DNA from: an uncultured Hungatella sp. | GTDB taxonomy: Bacteria > Bacillota > Clostridia > Lachnospirales > Lachnospiraceae | Length of the DNA stretch: 64,000 bases | Assembly (NCBI GenBank): GCA_910585435.1 | Contig: CAJUEJ010000018.1 | Span: 14,059 to 78,058 of the forward strand | Direction of reading: 5' to 3' | Position numbers and translations under genes: made by a program | Notes under the pieces: generated by a model | What the model saw: the letters and a program-made list of their open reading frames with translations, nothing else | The model's database searches: none | Told to the model about the DNA's origin: nothing | Shown here: one piece after another, positions 8,841 through 17,933 of the stretch | How the letters are laid out: each line of letters starts with the position of its first letter | Position numbering within the stretch: the stretch's first letter is position 1

Positions 8841-9270
8841 CTAAACCAATGTCATGATGTTGGGGTCAAAAAGTCTTTTGCCCCCCTTTGATACCGGATT
8901 GCTCCGCACTTTGCGTCTACGCTCCGCTTCGGTCGTTGCCAAACGGGCATCACTGGTGCCCGGCAACCCACAATCCTGGTATCATGTCATTTGGTTAACA
9001 CTTGATATTCCGAGATAACGTAGCCCGGCGAGAGAATGCTATTGTTTCTCCAGGGTACTTGAAGACCGCCGGTACTTAGGCGCTGTCTTTTAGCGCCTTA
9101 TGTACCGCTGCGCTCTTCACGTAGCGAGAGCGTGCCCAGGAGAAACAATAGCATTCTCTCGCCGGGCGGACCTTTCACGATTTCTCAAACAGCAAACCTT
9201 TAACTAAATGACATGATGTTGAGGTCAAAAGGTCTTTTGACCCCTTTGATATCGGATTGCTCCGCACTTT
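8841..9270. repeat. Composite intergenic repeat with direct and inverted copies
   Basis: The 539-bp gap between sulfatase and lyase genes has no credible coding region and is packed with repeats. A segment of about 60 bp at 8851-8913 recurs as a direct copy at 9211-9270, ending in the identical GGATTGCTCCGCACTTTG. An 18-nt arm at 8981-8998 (ATCATGTCATTTGGTTAA) is inverted at 9200-9217 with one mismatch, and more loosely at 8841-8858. The arms enclose the long fold-back at 9023-9167. The layout recalls a MITE or other non-autonomous interspersed element. No transposase or target duplication was identified. Confidence 0.75.
9023..9167. repeat. 33-bp inverted repeat forming a long fold-back
   Basis: Positions 9023-9055 (starting GCCCGGCGAGAGAATGCT) are the reverse complement of 9135-9167 with a single mismatch. 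The 79-nt interior holds a second, nested hairpin (GGTACTTAGGCGCT at 9071-9084 against AGCGCCTTATGTACC at 9092-9106, one unpaired base). A cruciform or a very stable RNA stem is expected on either strand. It is not followed by a T-run, so it is not a simple terminator. Confidence 0.85.
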
Positions 9271-9289
9271 GTGCTCCCGCAAACCATAC

Positions 9290-11329
9290 CTATTCCCTCA
9301 CCTCCGACCGGACAGACAGACGTTTCCCGCAAAGCTCCAGCACATACCAACACCCCGCCATGACAAACCGAAACTCCACGGTTCCGTCAGAGCGGAATTC
9401 CTCCTCAATCTCCGTCACATCCGGAGCCGTCCCACCCGCCGGCGCCGGACAGATAACCGACAGAAAACCATATCTTCCCCCTTCAAGATGCTCAGCCTCA
9501 AAACGTACTATCATTGTATCATGCCATACATTATTCCGGGTAGATATTTTTGCCGGAACAAGGGCAGGCTTCAAACGCCTGTCCCCGTAAACCGTCACAT
9601 TTGCCCCCAAAGTAACCGATGCGGCAAAGGACTTTTCAGAGTTGGCTATGACCTGAGCCGAATCCATGTGAAAATTGATCTGCACACTTGTATCCTCCGG
9701 CACATCCGTCAGTACATCCATGACAGCCAAAAACTTCCCATCCACAATGGCCACCGCCCGTCTGTGAACCGCCGGCTCATAATTATAATGCTCCCCCACA
9801 GCATAGATCAGCCTGGAGCCCTGCTCTGCATGTAAGATATCTCCCTGCTTCTGTCTGCCATACTCCCAGCTTCCTATATATTCCCACGGGTCTTCATGGT
9901 TTAAGGTAAGGCAGTTATGCCAGTGTATGGATTTCAAATTCCGGCGGATCTCATCATTTTTGTAATGATAGATGGCAGGATCCCCCAGCAGCACCCTCCC
10001 ATAGGCGCCGAATTCAAATCCGGCAGGATCCATATGGGCATGAAGATTCTGTACCGGTGTCCGGCAGGCAAACATCACATAGAGGGCATTCCCAGACCAG
10101 TCCGTCCTCATAAAAACCTGCTTTAATCCCTTCTGCCAGCTGACCTTGGGAAGCGCAGGCGGAATGACACTTTTCCCGATTCCCTTCAGCTGCCCTTCCA
10201 GATCTCCCAGATCCTCCACCTCCCAGATCTGCTTCACCATCTGAGCCTTCAAATCTTCCATCCTGTAATAACACAGCGCATTTTTTATATACATACTGTC
10301 CTGAAATGCCAGATAATAGCTGAATGCTCCCATAGCCAGGGTTCCAGTGTAGGTGTTGGAATCCCCCCATGCACAGTTGCCTCCCCAGGGCCTGGTGGCA
10401 TGAACCGAGTACAACATCATCTTTTTCATCTGTTCCCTGTAATGTTCCGACATGGCAAAGCCGTATTTTTCCGACAGGCAGATGGGCAGCGCAAACCAGT
10501 AGATGCAGCCGTTATGATAGGATGCACACCCCTCAATCTGTCCGCCTCCCTCTGTCACCTGGGCATCCATGCTCCGCTCCATCTGGCAGACAGCATGGTC
10601 TCTCCAGATTCCGGCATCCTTAAATTCCGGAAACATGCAGGCCAAATAAAGCAGGCCGTCATTCTCCATAAGATAATGGTTGTGATCCGCCTTAGGCCAC
10701 ATAACCGGAGCTATCAGATACAAAATGCGCCCGTGCTGATACACGGTTTTTAAATAGGTTTCTAAAAACTTCTCATCCAGGAACCCATCCTCTATCAGGT
10801 GGTGAATCACATAGGGCCAGGTCTGATGCATGCGGATCCCCACCTCCAGGGAACGCCAGATTCCCTGGTTGCAGGCATAGCCGCCAAAGCGTTCCACCGC
10901 CAGCCTGCCCTCCTCATCATACAGGGGCTGGCAGGGACAATCCTCCACCCAGTCGTAAAATTCCTCCAGTATCTTCTGTGCAAACCGCCTGTCGCCAGTG
11001 AAGGAATAAGCCTCCGCCATGGTCCTCCAGTGATCCATACGGTTCAGCTGATAACTGTACTCCTCATCCCCATATATATTTTCATGCCATTTCACAGGAT
11101 TTCCGATAAAATGAAGAGACGGAGAGCCTGGAAGAATAGTAAGGCCCTTAAGACAGTTTTCCGCCTTTTTTACACACGCCTCATACACCTCCGGCAGCAT
11201 CCTGCGGATGATTCTCCCTCTCTCCCTGTAAGACACTCCCTGCCGGAACTGCATTTCCCGCACCTTCAGATTTTCAAGCACGTCCTTTACGGTAATCCCC
11301 TCTTTTAATATCTGTGTCATCTCTGACAT
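9290..11329 (-). CDS. Heparinase II/III-family polysaccharide lyase
   Basis: This is a 679-residue lyase-like enzyme. The N-terminal toroid domain includes LNRMDHWRTMAEAYSFTGDRR, typical of heparinase II/III N-domains. The C-terminal beta domain carries HAHMDPAGFEFGAYG followed by LLGDPAIYHY, which matches the conserved heparinase II/III block with a catalytic or metal-site His-x-His-x-Asp. There is no signal peptide, so it should act in the cytoplasm on imported oligosaccharides. With the sulfatase and transporter nearby the substrate is probably an acidic, sulfated glycan; heparan-like is possible but not shown. The start has GGGAGGAC just upstream. Confidence 0.85.
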   Translation of the reverse strand: MSEMTQILKEGITVKDVLENLKVREMQFRQGVSYRERGRIIRRMLPEVYEACVKKAENCLKGLTILPGSPSLHFIGNPVKWHENIYGDEEYSYQLNRMDHWRTMAEAYSFTGDRRFAQKILEEFYDWVEDCPCQPLYDEEGRLAVERFGGYACNQGIWRSLEVGIRMHQTWPYVIHHLIEDGFLDEKFLETYLKTVYQHGRILYLIAPVMWPKADHNHYLMENDGLLYLACMFPEFKDAGIWRDHAVCQMERSMDAQVTEGGGQIEGCASYHNGCIYWFALPICLSEKYGFAMSEHYREQMKKMMLYSVHATRPWGGNCAWGDSNTYTGTLAMGAFSYYLAFQDSMYIKNALCYYRMEDLKAQMVKQIWEVEDLGDLEGQLKGIGKSVIPPALPKVSWQKGLKQVFMRTDWSGNALYVMFACRTPVQNLHAHMDPAGFEFGAYGRVLLGDPAIYHYKNDEIRRNLKSIHWHNCLTLNHEDPWEYIGSWEYGRQKQGDILHAEQGSRLIYAVGEHYNYEPAVHRRAVAIVDGKFLAVMDVLTDVPEDTSVQINFHMDSAQVIANSEKSFAASVTLGANVTVYGDRRLKPALVPAKISTRNNVWHDTMIVRFEAEHLEGGRYGFLSVICPAPAGGTAPDVTEIEEEFRSDGTVEFRFVMAGCWYVLELCGKRLSVRSEVRE

Positions 11330-11373
11330 TGTCCTCCCTCCTCCTTGCCTCAGAATCCGATGCTATAAATATA

Positions 11374-11412
11374 GCAGAGCGTTCCATAAAACAGGGATTC
11401 GAAACGCTCTGC
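11374..11412 (-). terminator. Hairpin after the solute-binding protein gene
   Basis: GCAGAGCGTT (11374-11383) pairs with AACGCTCTGC (11403-11412) in the gap between the binding-protein and lyase genes. The T-run after it on the minus strand is weak. It may act as an attenuator, or protect the upstream binding-protein mRNA, as is common in sugar transport operons. Confidence 0.5.
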
Positions 11413-11441
11413 CATGTTCTCCGTTGATTTTCAGACACACC

Positions 11442-13145
11442 TTAGTTCAGTGAGTTTAAAGCCTCTCTCCATCTGTCATAGGAAGCCTGGTACACCTCCA
11501 GCACCTGGTCGATTCCCATCTTCTCGCACTGGGCCACATAGGCGTCCCATCCCTTGTCAATATCCGTAACCCCGGTGATAAACTCCGCCTTCATCTTTTC
11601 CACATACAGGTTGATATCCCCGTACTTATTGTCAATTACATACTGCTCATCATCCGTAAACTTAAGGATAGCCGAAGGATCCTGAGGGAAAATGTTCTCC
11701 GTAATCTGATAAGGAATCACATTTTCAACATAGGCAATCTGCCTTGCCTGTGCATTGCCCGGCGTGGATGTGGTGGCCAGGCCGATTGCCTCTGCCCTTC
11801 CCAGATCCTGCCATCTCAGCGCCTGAATCTGATAGGCGGAGAAAGAGCTGAAGCCTTCCGGCACAATCTGCTCATAGGTATTGTCGTCATTTAACTTCCA
11901 GTCCACGCCCTCCAGGCCGTGGGTAAACGCCTGCCCGTACAGTCCCGTTCCCTCTGCCACCTCTTCTGTGGCAAATGCAATGTCAAACATCTTGCAGATC
12001 TCTTCCACATACTGGCTGTCCTTGTTGATGTACATGCCGGCTACAGGCCTGTAGTCCACAAAGCCTGCCAGTGTTCTGGTACTGTCATATTCACTGGTAA
12101 GAGGCGCCACGCAGCTTAAATTATCCCACTCTCCGTTTAAATCTGTCTCGCTGAGCATCTGTGCAGAGGGCTGGGGAAGAAATGCCACCTTGCCGGACTG
12201 TGCAAACTGATTCTTGGCCGTATTGTCAAGCGTCAGCCACTCCCGGTGCATCAGCTCCTCATCATACAGCTTGTGCAGGAATTCATAATAGTGCTTTGTC
12301 TGCTCCGTTATGGGAGCAAATACCACCTTCTGGCTTTGGTCCGTATCAAACACAGGATTGTTTAAGGTTCCAAAGGCCGCAAACAGCATGGGAATATAGC
12401 CAAACTTATTGTCCGTATCCAGAATCATGCCAGGCTCCCCGTTCTTCTCCTTCAGGATAACCAGCTGGTTGTACAGCTCATCCACCGTGGTGGGAAGCTC
12501 TGTGATTCCTGCCGCCCTCAGCACATCCAGCCTTACATGAGGCCTGGCCGTGGTTCCGGTAGCGCTCCCTCCCGTTACCTGGAACAGGTTGTACACCTCA
12601 CCGTTAAGCTGGGTGGAGGCTGCCAGTGTCAGAGGATAATCCTTATAGGTTTTGGCCAGGTTAGGCATCACATCCAGGTAATCGAGATAATTTACAAATC
12701 TTCCTCCCAGCACCCCGTAGTCATTGACCTCGCTGCTGGACAGCTCATACGTATGGAAGAAATCGGGCCAGTCATTTCCGGCCAGGTAGGTGGACAGGGC
12801 CTCCTTGTCAATATTAATCCATTCAATATTGATGCCTGTAACTTCCTCCACCAGATCCCACACAATCCTGCTTTCACTGACGCTTAAATCTCCGTCCACC
12901 ACAAGCCCGGTCACGGTAATCGGTTCCTCTACAATCGGGTAGACAGGCACATACGGCTCTGCCCCATCCGCTGCCTCTGAGGACGCCTCCCCGTTTTGCC
13001 CGGTCTGCGCCGTGGCATTGCCAGGCTGTTCTGCCAAAGTCCCGGTCTGCCCGCCTTTTTCCTGATTTCCTCCTTTTCCACACCCACACAGTGACACTAC
13101 CATGGAAACTGCCAGAACTGCTGAAGCTGCTCTCTTTTTCATCAT
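11442..13145 (-). CDS. Extracellular solute-binding lipoprotein, LplA type
   Basis: This is a 567-residue binding protein for a carbohydrate ABC importer. The N-terminus MMKKRAASAVLAVSMVVSLC is a signal peptide. Cys20 or Cys22 (SLCGC) is the likely lipidation site, followed by a Gly/Gln-rich linker. Length and family features (long inserts, GINIEWINID near the N-terminal lobe) fit the large LplA/YtcQ class that takes up oligosaccharides. It is the third gene of the transporter set, after the permeases. No ATP-binding subunit is encoded here; a shared MsmX/UgpC-type ATPase elsewhere is normal for this class. Confidence 0.9.
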   Translation of the reverse strand: MMKKRAASAVLAVSMVVSLCGCGKGGNQEKGGQTGTLAEQPGNATAQTGQNGEASSEAADGAEPYVPVYPIVEEPITVTGLVVDGDLSVSESRIVWDLVEEVTGINIEWINIDKEALSTYLAGNDWPDFFHTYELSSSEVNDYGVLGGRFVNYLDYLDVMPNLAKTYKDYPLTLAASTQLNGEVYNLFQVTGGSATGTTARPHVRLDVLRAAGITELPTTVDELYNQLVILKEKNGEPGMILDTDNKFGYIPMLFAAFGTLNNPVFDTDQSQKVVFAPITEQTKHYYEFLHKLYDEELMHREWLTLDNTAKNQFAQSGKVAFLPQPSAQMLSETDLNGEWDNLSCVAPLTSEYDSTRTLAGFVDYRPVAGMYINKDSQYVEEICKMFDIAFATEEVAEGTGLYGQAFTHGLEGVDWKLNDDNTYEQIVPEGFSSFSAYQIQALRWQDLGRAEAIGLATTSTPGNAQARQIAYVENVIPYQITENIFPQDPSAILKFTDDEQYVIDNKYGDINLYVEKMKAEFITGVTDIDKGWDAYVAQCEKMGIDQVLEVYQASYDRWREALNSLN

Positions 13146-13192
13146 TTTTCCTTTCCGTCATTTATTTGACTGTTTTTATATTTTTAATTAGG

Positions 13193-14080
13193 TTAACCTT
13201 TCACTGAACCGATCATCACACCCTTATCAAAATATTTCTGAAGGAAGGGGTATACCACCAGAAGGGGCACCGAGGAAACTACCATGGCAGAATACCGCAG
13301 CAGAGCCTCCCGGTCTGCCATCATGGCCGCATATTCTCCCCCTTCCTCTGCCGTGACGTATGCCGCCTGGGCAATCAGAAGAATTCTCCGAAGCACCACC
13401 TGCAGGGACTGTTTCGCATCATCTTTAATATAAATCAGGCAGTCCATATAAGAGTTCCACTGCCCCACCGCCACATACAGCACCATAACACCCAGCAGTG
13501 CTTTTGACAGAGGCAGGATGATTTTAACAAATGTGGTTATGGGAGTACATCCGTCAATCTCCGCCGCTTCCTCCAGCTCCTTTGGCATGGAGGCAAAGAA
13601 GGACCGGCAGATAATACAGTTGTACGTGCTGAAAGCCCCCATCACAACAATCGCGGTCCGGGTATTGTAAAGCCCGTATTTCTGTATCTGTAAAAACGTA
13701 GGGATCAGGCCGCCTGAAAAGTACATGACAAACATGAACATGGCCATAAATATGTTCCGTCCAGGCAGAGTACTCTTGGTCAGGGCATAGCCTGCAGGAA
13801 GAGTTATGGCCAGGGCAAGCAAGGTCTTGCATACCGTATAAAAGATGGTGTTGGCATAGCCTAACACAATGCTGTTGTCCTCAAACACGGCCCTGTACCC
13901 TTCCAGGTTGATTCCCTTGGGCAGGAGAAGCACCTTCCCGCTTGCCACCAGCTGGGGAGAGCTTAGGGAATTGGACATCACCAGTATCAGGGGATATCCC
14001 ACAATCACCAGCAGTATAACACCGGCACCATAGATTCCCATATCAAATTTCGTAAATTTTTTTCTTTTTTTCGCTGTCAT
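13193..14080 (-). CDS. Carbohydrate ABC transporter permease, LplC/YtcP type
   Basis: This is a 295-residue inner-membrane permease with six hydrophobic segments. The binding-protein-dependent transport motif is EEAAEIDGCTPITTFVKIILPLSKALL, the EAA loop that contacts the ATPase. The start MTAKKRKKFTKFDMG is a short basic cytoplasmic tail. It pairs with the LplB-type permease 22 bp upstream and precedes the binding lipoprotein, the usual order of this transporter class. Confidence 0.92.
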   Translation of the reverse strand: MTAKKRKKFTKFDMGIYGAGVILLVIVGYPLILVMSNSLSSPQLVASGKVLLLPKGINLEGYRAVFEDNSIVLGYANTIFYTVCKTLLALAITLPAGYALTKSTLPGRNIFMAMFMFVMYFSGGLIPTFLQIQKYGLYNTRTAIVVMGAFSTYNCIICRSFFASMPKELEEAAEIDGCTPITTFVKIILPLSKALLGVMVLYVAVGQWNSYMDCLIYIKDDAKQSLQVVLRRILLIAQAAYVTAEEGGEYAAMMADREALLRYSAMVVSSVPLLVVYPFLQKYFDKGVMIGSVKG

Positions 14081-14102
14081 TTCACACCCACCTTTCCCTG
14101 TA

Positions 14103-15044
14103 TCAGAAGAGACTTGTCTTGCTTACCTTCTTGGAAATCCAGTTTGCAAACAGCACCAGAATGACGTTTACCACATTGTTGAACAATCCCACCGCCGCGG
14201 AAAAGCTGTAGTTGCTGTTTAAGATACCCCGCTTATACACATAGGTGGAGATAACCTCCGCGGTTTCCACGTTCATGCTGTTCTGCATCAGATACACCTT
14301 CTCATAGCCTACGGATATAACCTGCCCCATGCGCAGAATCAGCATGATGATGATGGTAGGCAGAATCGTGGGAATATTGATATGTAAAATCTTCTGCAGC
14401 CTGGTAGCCCCGTCAATGTCCGCCGCCTCATGGAGAACCGGATCCACGCCGGACAAGGCCGCCAGATAGATGATGGCCCCCCATCCCATGCCCTGCCACA
14501 CACCGGACCATACATACAGATGCCGGAAATATTTGGGGTCAGCCATAAAATAGATTCTCTCCCTGCCAAGCATCTCCAGGATCGTGTTCACCACCCCCTG
14601 GGAAGGGGACAGCATGGAATTGAGGATGCTTACCAGCACCACCAGGGAAATAAAATGGGGCGCGTACAGCACGGTCTGGGTCACTTTCTTAAATCTTCCC
14701 TTCATCTCATTGATTATCAGGGCAATGATAATCGGTATGGGAAAGCCCACAATCAGGGCGTACAGGGAAAGAACCAGGGTATTCTTAAGCAGCGTCACAA
14801 AATAGTAGCTCTGGAAAAAATCGGTAAAGTTCCGAAATCCTATCCAGGGACTGCCTGACACGCCCAGAGACACCTTGTAGTTCTTAAATGCAATCTGCAG
14901 GCCATACATGGGTGCGTAACAGAACAGCGCCACATATAATACTGCCGGCAGCAGCATCAGATAATACTCCCTGTGCTTCCAGATCCTTGTGGCAGTTTGT
15001 TTCCTTGCCCCCTGAGGGGCGCTTAAATGATTGCCTTTCATCAA
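14103..15044 (-). CDS. Carbohydrate ABC transporter permease, LplB type
   Basis: This is a 313-residue permease with six membrane segments. Family features are YYLMLLPAVLYVALFCYAPMYG at the first helix and HEAADIDGATRLQKILHINIPT as the EAA coupling loop. It is the first gene of the glycan uptake and degradation operon. A GAAAGGAG site precedes the ATG. The region upstream (15045-15265) holds the terminator of the AraC-type gene; a weak TTGACG/TATTCT promoter candidate there has a 15-bp spacer and is not convincing. Confidence 0.92.
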   Translation of the reverse strand: MMKGNHLSAPQGARKQTATRIWKHREYYLMLLPAVLYVALFCYAPMYGLQIAFKNYKVSLGVSGSPWIGFRNFTDFFQSYYFVTLLKNTLVLSLYALIVGFPIPIIIALIINEMKGRFKKVTQTVLYAPHFISLVVLVSILNSMLSPSQGVVNTILEMLGRERIYFMADPKYFRHLYVWSGVWQGMGWGAIIYLAALSGVDPVLHEAADIDGATRLQKILHINIPTILPTIIIMLILRMGQVISVGYEKVYLMQNSMNVETAEVISTYVYKRGILNSNYSFSAAVGLFNNVVNVILVLFANWISKKVSKTSLF

Positions 15045-15204
15045 TCCGCTCCTTTCAGATTTTTTATTCGTCTGCGTCTCTCATTCCCGTTTCCTGCCAC
15101 AAAGCTACCATCATTTTTCCCTGTTTTCAAGAATACTTTTTTGCATTTTCCGTCAAAACAGCCAGTTTGCAAAATATTGAACGTCCTTTTATGTGCATAT
15201 TGCC

Positions 15205-15243
15205 GCAAAAAATCCCGGATTTCCATTTGGGAAAACCCGGGAT
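15205..15243 (-). terminator. Terminator of the AraC-type regulator gene
   Basis: On the minus strand a hairpin with stem ATCCCGG/CCGGGAT (15212-15243 region) is followed by a run of T (RNA U) at 15205-15211, just after the stop codon at 15266. It separates the regulator from the transporter operon. Confidence 0.8.
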
Positions 15244-15265
15244 AAAACCCATATACCTTTTTTAT

Positions 15266-17092
15266 TTATTTCTTCCTGAAAGCGGAGGGCGATACCCCCT
15301 CATACAGCTTAAACGTCCTGGAAAAATAATTCTCGCTGGCAAAGCCTGCCATGGCTGCCACCTCCTTCACGGAATAGGACGTAGTCAGAAGCAGCTCCTT
15401 GGCGCATTCCAGACGCTTTGCCGTCAGATACTCCGCAAATCCCACGCCTACCTGATTCTTAAACAGGCGGCTGAGGGTATAGTTGGATATCCGGAACCGA
15501 TCCGCCACCTGTACCTGGCTTAAATCAGACTCCCGGTAGTGAAGCTCCAGATAGGCCAGAACCTCCTCCTTCATCTTCTTTTGCTGCTCCTCCCTGGGCG
15601 TAGGGATATCCCCGTCGCTTTTCTGTTTCTTATCATTTTTCTTCTTCATCTGGCTTAAACAGGAGCGGAAGCTTAGCTGAATATTTTCCAGCTTATCCAC
15701 AGTTCTGCCTGTATACAGCGTATACCCCGGCGCATAATTCTCCTGAAGCCACCGGGCCAGCTCCTCCTGCAGGCCGGAAATATCCTCTTCATGTAAAAAC
15801 GCGATTACCACGCTGTAATTCTCCTCCTGCCAGTCGGTTATGAAGATGCGGGCGTTGTGGTGTTCCTTCACATGAGCACTAAGCTTCTCCGCCTCACTGT
15901 TTGTGAAGAAGTATCCGCCTGTGAGAAACACACAATAATACCGTGCCGATTCCTCTATCCCCAGCCGTTTGATCCGCTCCTCTGCTATGGGGACTCCGTA
16001 TATCAGATGGTTGACCAGCAGATCCAGAATCAGCATCTCCTGCTCCCCGATCTTGGAGTCCTTGCCGTTTAAGGTATTGCGGATCCGTTCAAATTCGCCG
16101 CCGTCGGAGTCGTCAATCTCACGGATCAGCTCATGGACTGGTTTGTAGGACACGTACAGAGCCACCGCACAGATAAGCAGCAGGAAAATCACCGTGCAAA
16201 GCAAAAGGATCCGAATGGTGACGGCCCAGTCAATGAGATCGCTCTGCATGGAATTCTGTGAAATGTAAGCTGTGACAGACAGCTGCCGGTAATTGCTCTT
16301 TATATTATACAGCACCTTCTGCTTTATGCCGGATATCCGTTTCCAGGCATCAGATGCCAGCACCTCCCCGGCGCTTTTTTCAGGTATCTCCCCCCATGCC
16401 AGCAGAACGTCGTCGCTGTCCTTGTCCAGCAGATAATAGGCGATTCCCTCCCCTCCAACGATTGCCAGGGAATCACTGATATTTTTCGGGGACAGGACAT
16501 AAAAAATCATGGCCCTGTCATTGCTTTTGCCGATTCTGGTACAGACGCCTGCCAGAAGGTATCGGTTATAGATCTCCTCCTCCCCTGTGGTATGAAACAA
16601 GGTGTTCCGTATGGAATACCTCTCCTCCGAGAAAAGCTCCCCGCATTCCGCCTCTGTCCGGTTCTTCCCTGTATACTTATATAGGAAATGATCCAGCGTA
16701 TAAGCATACTGGGGAGTAATTATCTTGTCCGTATCATAGAAATAAATCCCCCACTCCACCACATCGCTCCGGGTATATTTTTTGCTCAGTTCATTGACCG
16801 TTACGTACAGCTGATATGGATCCTCTGTCAGATTCTCTGCCCCCTCAAACAGTGTGCTGTCGTATCTGCGGCTTTCCGCGCTGATCTCCGCCGCAAACCT
16901 TTCCAGATCCTGAATTTTTTTGTCCAGCAGAGACGTATAGGTCAGCAGCGCATTTTCATAGAAATCCTCATTGCCCTGCTCAATCTGGTCAAATGCGTAT
17001 CTCCAGAAAATCATGAAAAACAAAAGGGCAGGAAAAAACAGCCCCAGCAGCATAACCTTGGACAGACGATACAGATATTTACGATTCTTCAT
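15266..17092 (-). CDS. Membrane-bound AraC-family sensor regulator
   Basis: This 608-residue protein combines an external sensor with a DNA-binding domain. Transmembrane helices lie near residues 12-30 and 291-313, flanking about 260 extracytoplasmic residues of Cache-like character. A cytoplasmic linker region follows (about 320-500). The last 100 residues are an AraC double helix-turn-helix ending in GFASENYFSRTFKLYEGVSPSAFRKK. Such proteins activate neighbouring LplABC-type sugar genes in Bacillota, so it probably senses the glycan handled by the operon just downstream. ATG at 17092 is preferred over the TTG at 17101. It has its own promoter and terminator. Confidence 0.88.
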   Translation of the reverse strand: MKNRKYLYRLSKVMLLGLFFPALLFFMIFWRYAFDQIEQGNEDFYENALLTYTSLLDKKIQDLERFAAEISAESRRYDSTLFEGAENLTEDPYQLYVTVNELSKKYTRSDVVEWGIYFYDTDKIITPQYAYTLDHFLYKYTGKNRTEAECGELFSEERYSIRNTLFHTTGEEEIYNRYLLAGVCTRIGKSNDRAMIFYVLSPKNISDSLAIVGGEGIAYYLLDKDSDDVLLAWGEIPEKSAGEVLASDAWKRISGIKQKVLYNIKSNYRQLSVTAYISQNSMQSDLIDWAVTIRILLLCTVIFLLLICAVALYVSYKPVHELIREIDDSDGGEFERIRNTLNGKDSKIGEQEMLILDLLVNHLIYGVPIAEERIKRLGIEESARYYCVFLTGGYFFTNSEAEKLSAHVKEHHNARIFITDWQEENYSVVIAFLHEEDISGLQEELARWLQENYAPGYTLYTGRTVDKLENIQLSFRSCLSQMKKKNDKKQKSDGDIPTPREEQQKKMKEEVLAYLELHYRESDLSQVQVADRFRISNYTLSRLFKNQVGVGFAEYLTAKRLECAKELLLTTSYSVKEVAAMAGFASENYFSRTFKLYEGVSPSAFRKK

Positions 17093-17149
17093 ACACCCCA
17101 ACCACTCTCTTTAAGACTAAGACAACCACACCTTCTTCTACTGGTAATT

Positions 17150-17179
17150 ACTATAACATCTGCGGCTGAAGGCTTTCAA
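17150..17179 (-). promoter_or_regulatory. Sigma-A promoter of the AraC-type regulator
   Basis: On the minus strand TTGAAA (17174-17179) and TATAGT (17150-17155) are 18 bp apart, about 58 bp upstream of the start codon. Confidence 0.6.
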
Positions 17180-17252
17180 GTGTAATTTTTTGCATGGCAG
17201 ATAATTGGGGCTTTCTGCAAAAAATCGAAGGGGAGGAAATTCCTATGATACA

Positions 17253-17282
17253 AAAGAACGGCAGAGCTTTCACACTCTGCCG
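17253..17282 (-). terminator. Terminator after the cyclophilin gene
   Basis: CGGCAGAG (17259-17266) pairs with CTCTGCCG (17275-17282). On the minus strand it is followed by TTCTTTT. It lies 18 bp past the stop codon of the peptidylprolyl isomerase gene. Confidence 0.8.
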
Positions 17283-17299
17283 CTTTACAAAAACCAGTA

Positions 17300-17821
17300 T
17301 TAACACTTCTCCGGTTCCGGATATTCCTGTTCAAACGTCTCCACAGTCATGGACTTTATCTTCTGCTCCTTCATGGGGCGGTCGCTGTAGTCCGTTCTCA
17401 CATCTGCAATCTTATTCACCACATCCATGCCCTCGGTTACTTTTCCGAAGGCAGCGTACGCTCCGTCCAGATGAGGGGCATCCTTGTGCATGATGAAAAA
17501 CTGGGAGCCTGCGGAATCAGGAGACATGGCCCTTGCCATGGAAAGCACGCCTTCTGTATGCTTTAAGTCATTGTCAAAGCCGTTCTGGGAAAATTCTCCC
17601 TTAATCGCATACCCCGGGCCCCCCATGCCGGTTCCGTCGGGACATCCGCCCTGAATCATAAACCCGTTAATCACACGGTGGAAAATCAGTCCGTCATAAA
17701 ACCCACTTTTTACAAGGCTGATAAAATTATTCACCGTATTAGGCGCCTTCTCAGGATACAGCTCCGCCAGAATCTTATCCCCATTCATCATTTCGATGGT
17801 AACCACTGGATTCTTCATCAC
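17300..17821 (-). CDS. Cyclophilin-type peptidylprolyl isomerase
   Basis: This 173-residue enzyme catalyses cis-trans isomerisation of X-Pro bonds during protein folding. The cyclophilin core is intact: FHRVINGFMIQGGCPDGTG (catalytic Arg and substrate-binding Phe/Gln), GVLSMARAMSPDSAGSQFFI and HLDGAYAAFGKVTEGMDVV. There is no signal peptide, so it is cytoplasmic. It is a single-gene unit ending in its own terminator. Confidence 0.95.
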   Translation of the reverse strand: MMKNPVVTIEMMNGDKILAELYPEKAPNTVNNFISLVKSGFYDGLIFHRVINGFMIQGGCPDGTGMGGPGYAIKGEFSQNGFDNDLKHTEGVLSMARAMSPDSAGSQFFIMHKDAPHLDGAYAAFGKVTEGMDVVNKIADVRTDYSDRPMKEQKIKSMTVETFEQEYPEPEKC

Positions 17822-17933
17822 AAAAACTCCTTTGCTTTTTCATATTCTTAGGAATATTCTATCAAAAGGATGTAATGTTGTCTACTGTTTTTCTACCCTC
17901 AGTGGACAAGGAAAGACACACAGCCTCAATCCA

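Noticed and set aside
9023..9167. Reading the 33-bp fold-back as a simple terminator
   Set aside because: There is no T-run on either strand, a long structured loop, and repeats on both sides.
8851..9270. CRISPR array
   Set aside because: Only two imperfect copies about 360 bp apart, no regular spacers, and no cas genes.
15045..15265. TTGACG/TATTCT as promoter of the sugar operon
   Set aside because: The spacer is only 15 bp and the -10 is weak; not listed as a feature.
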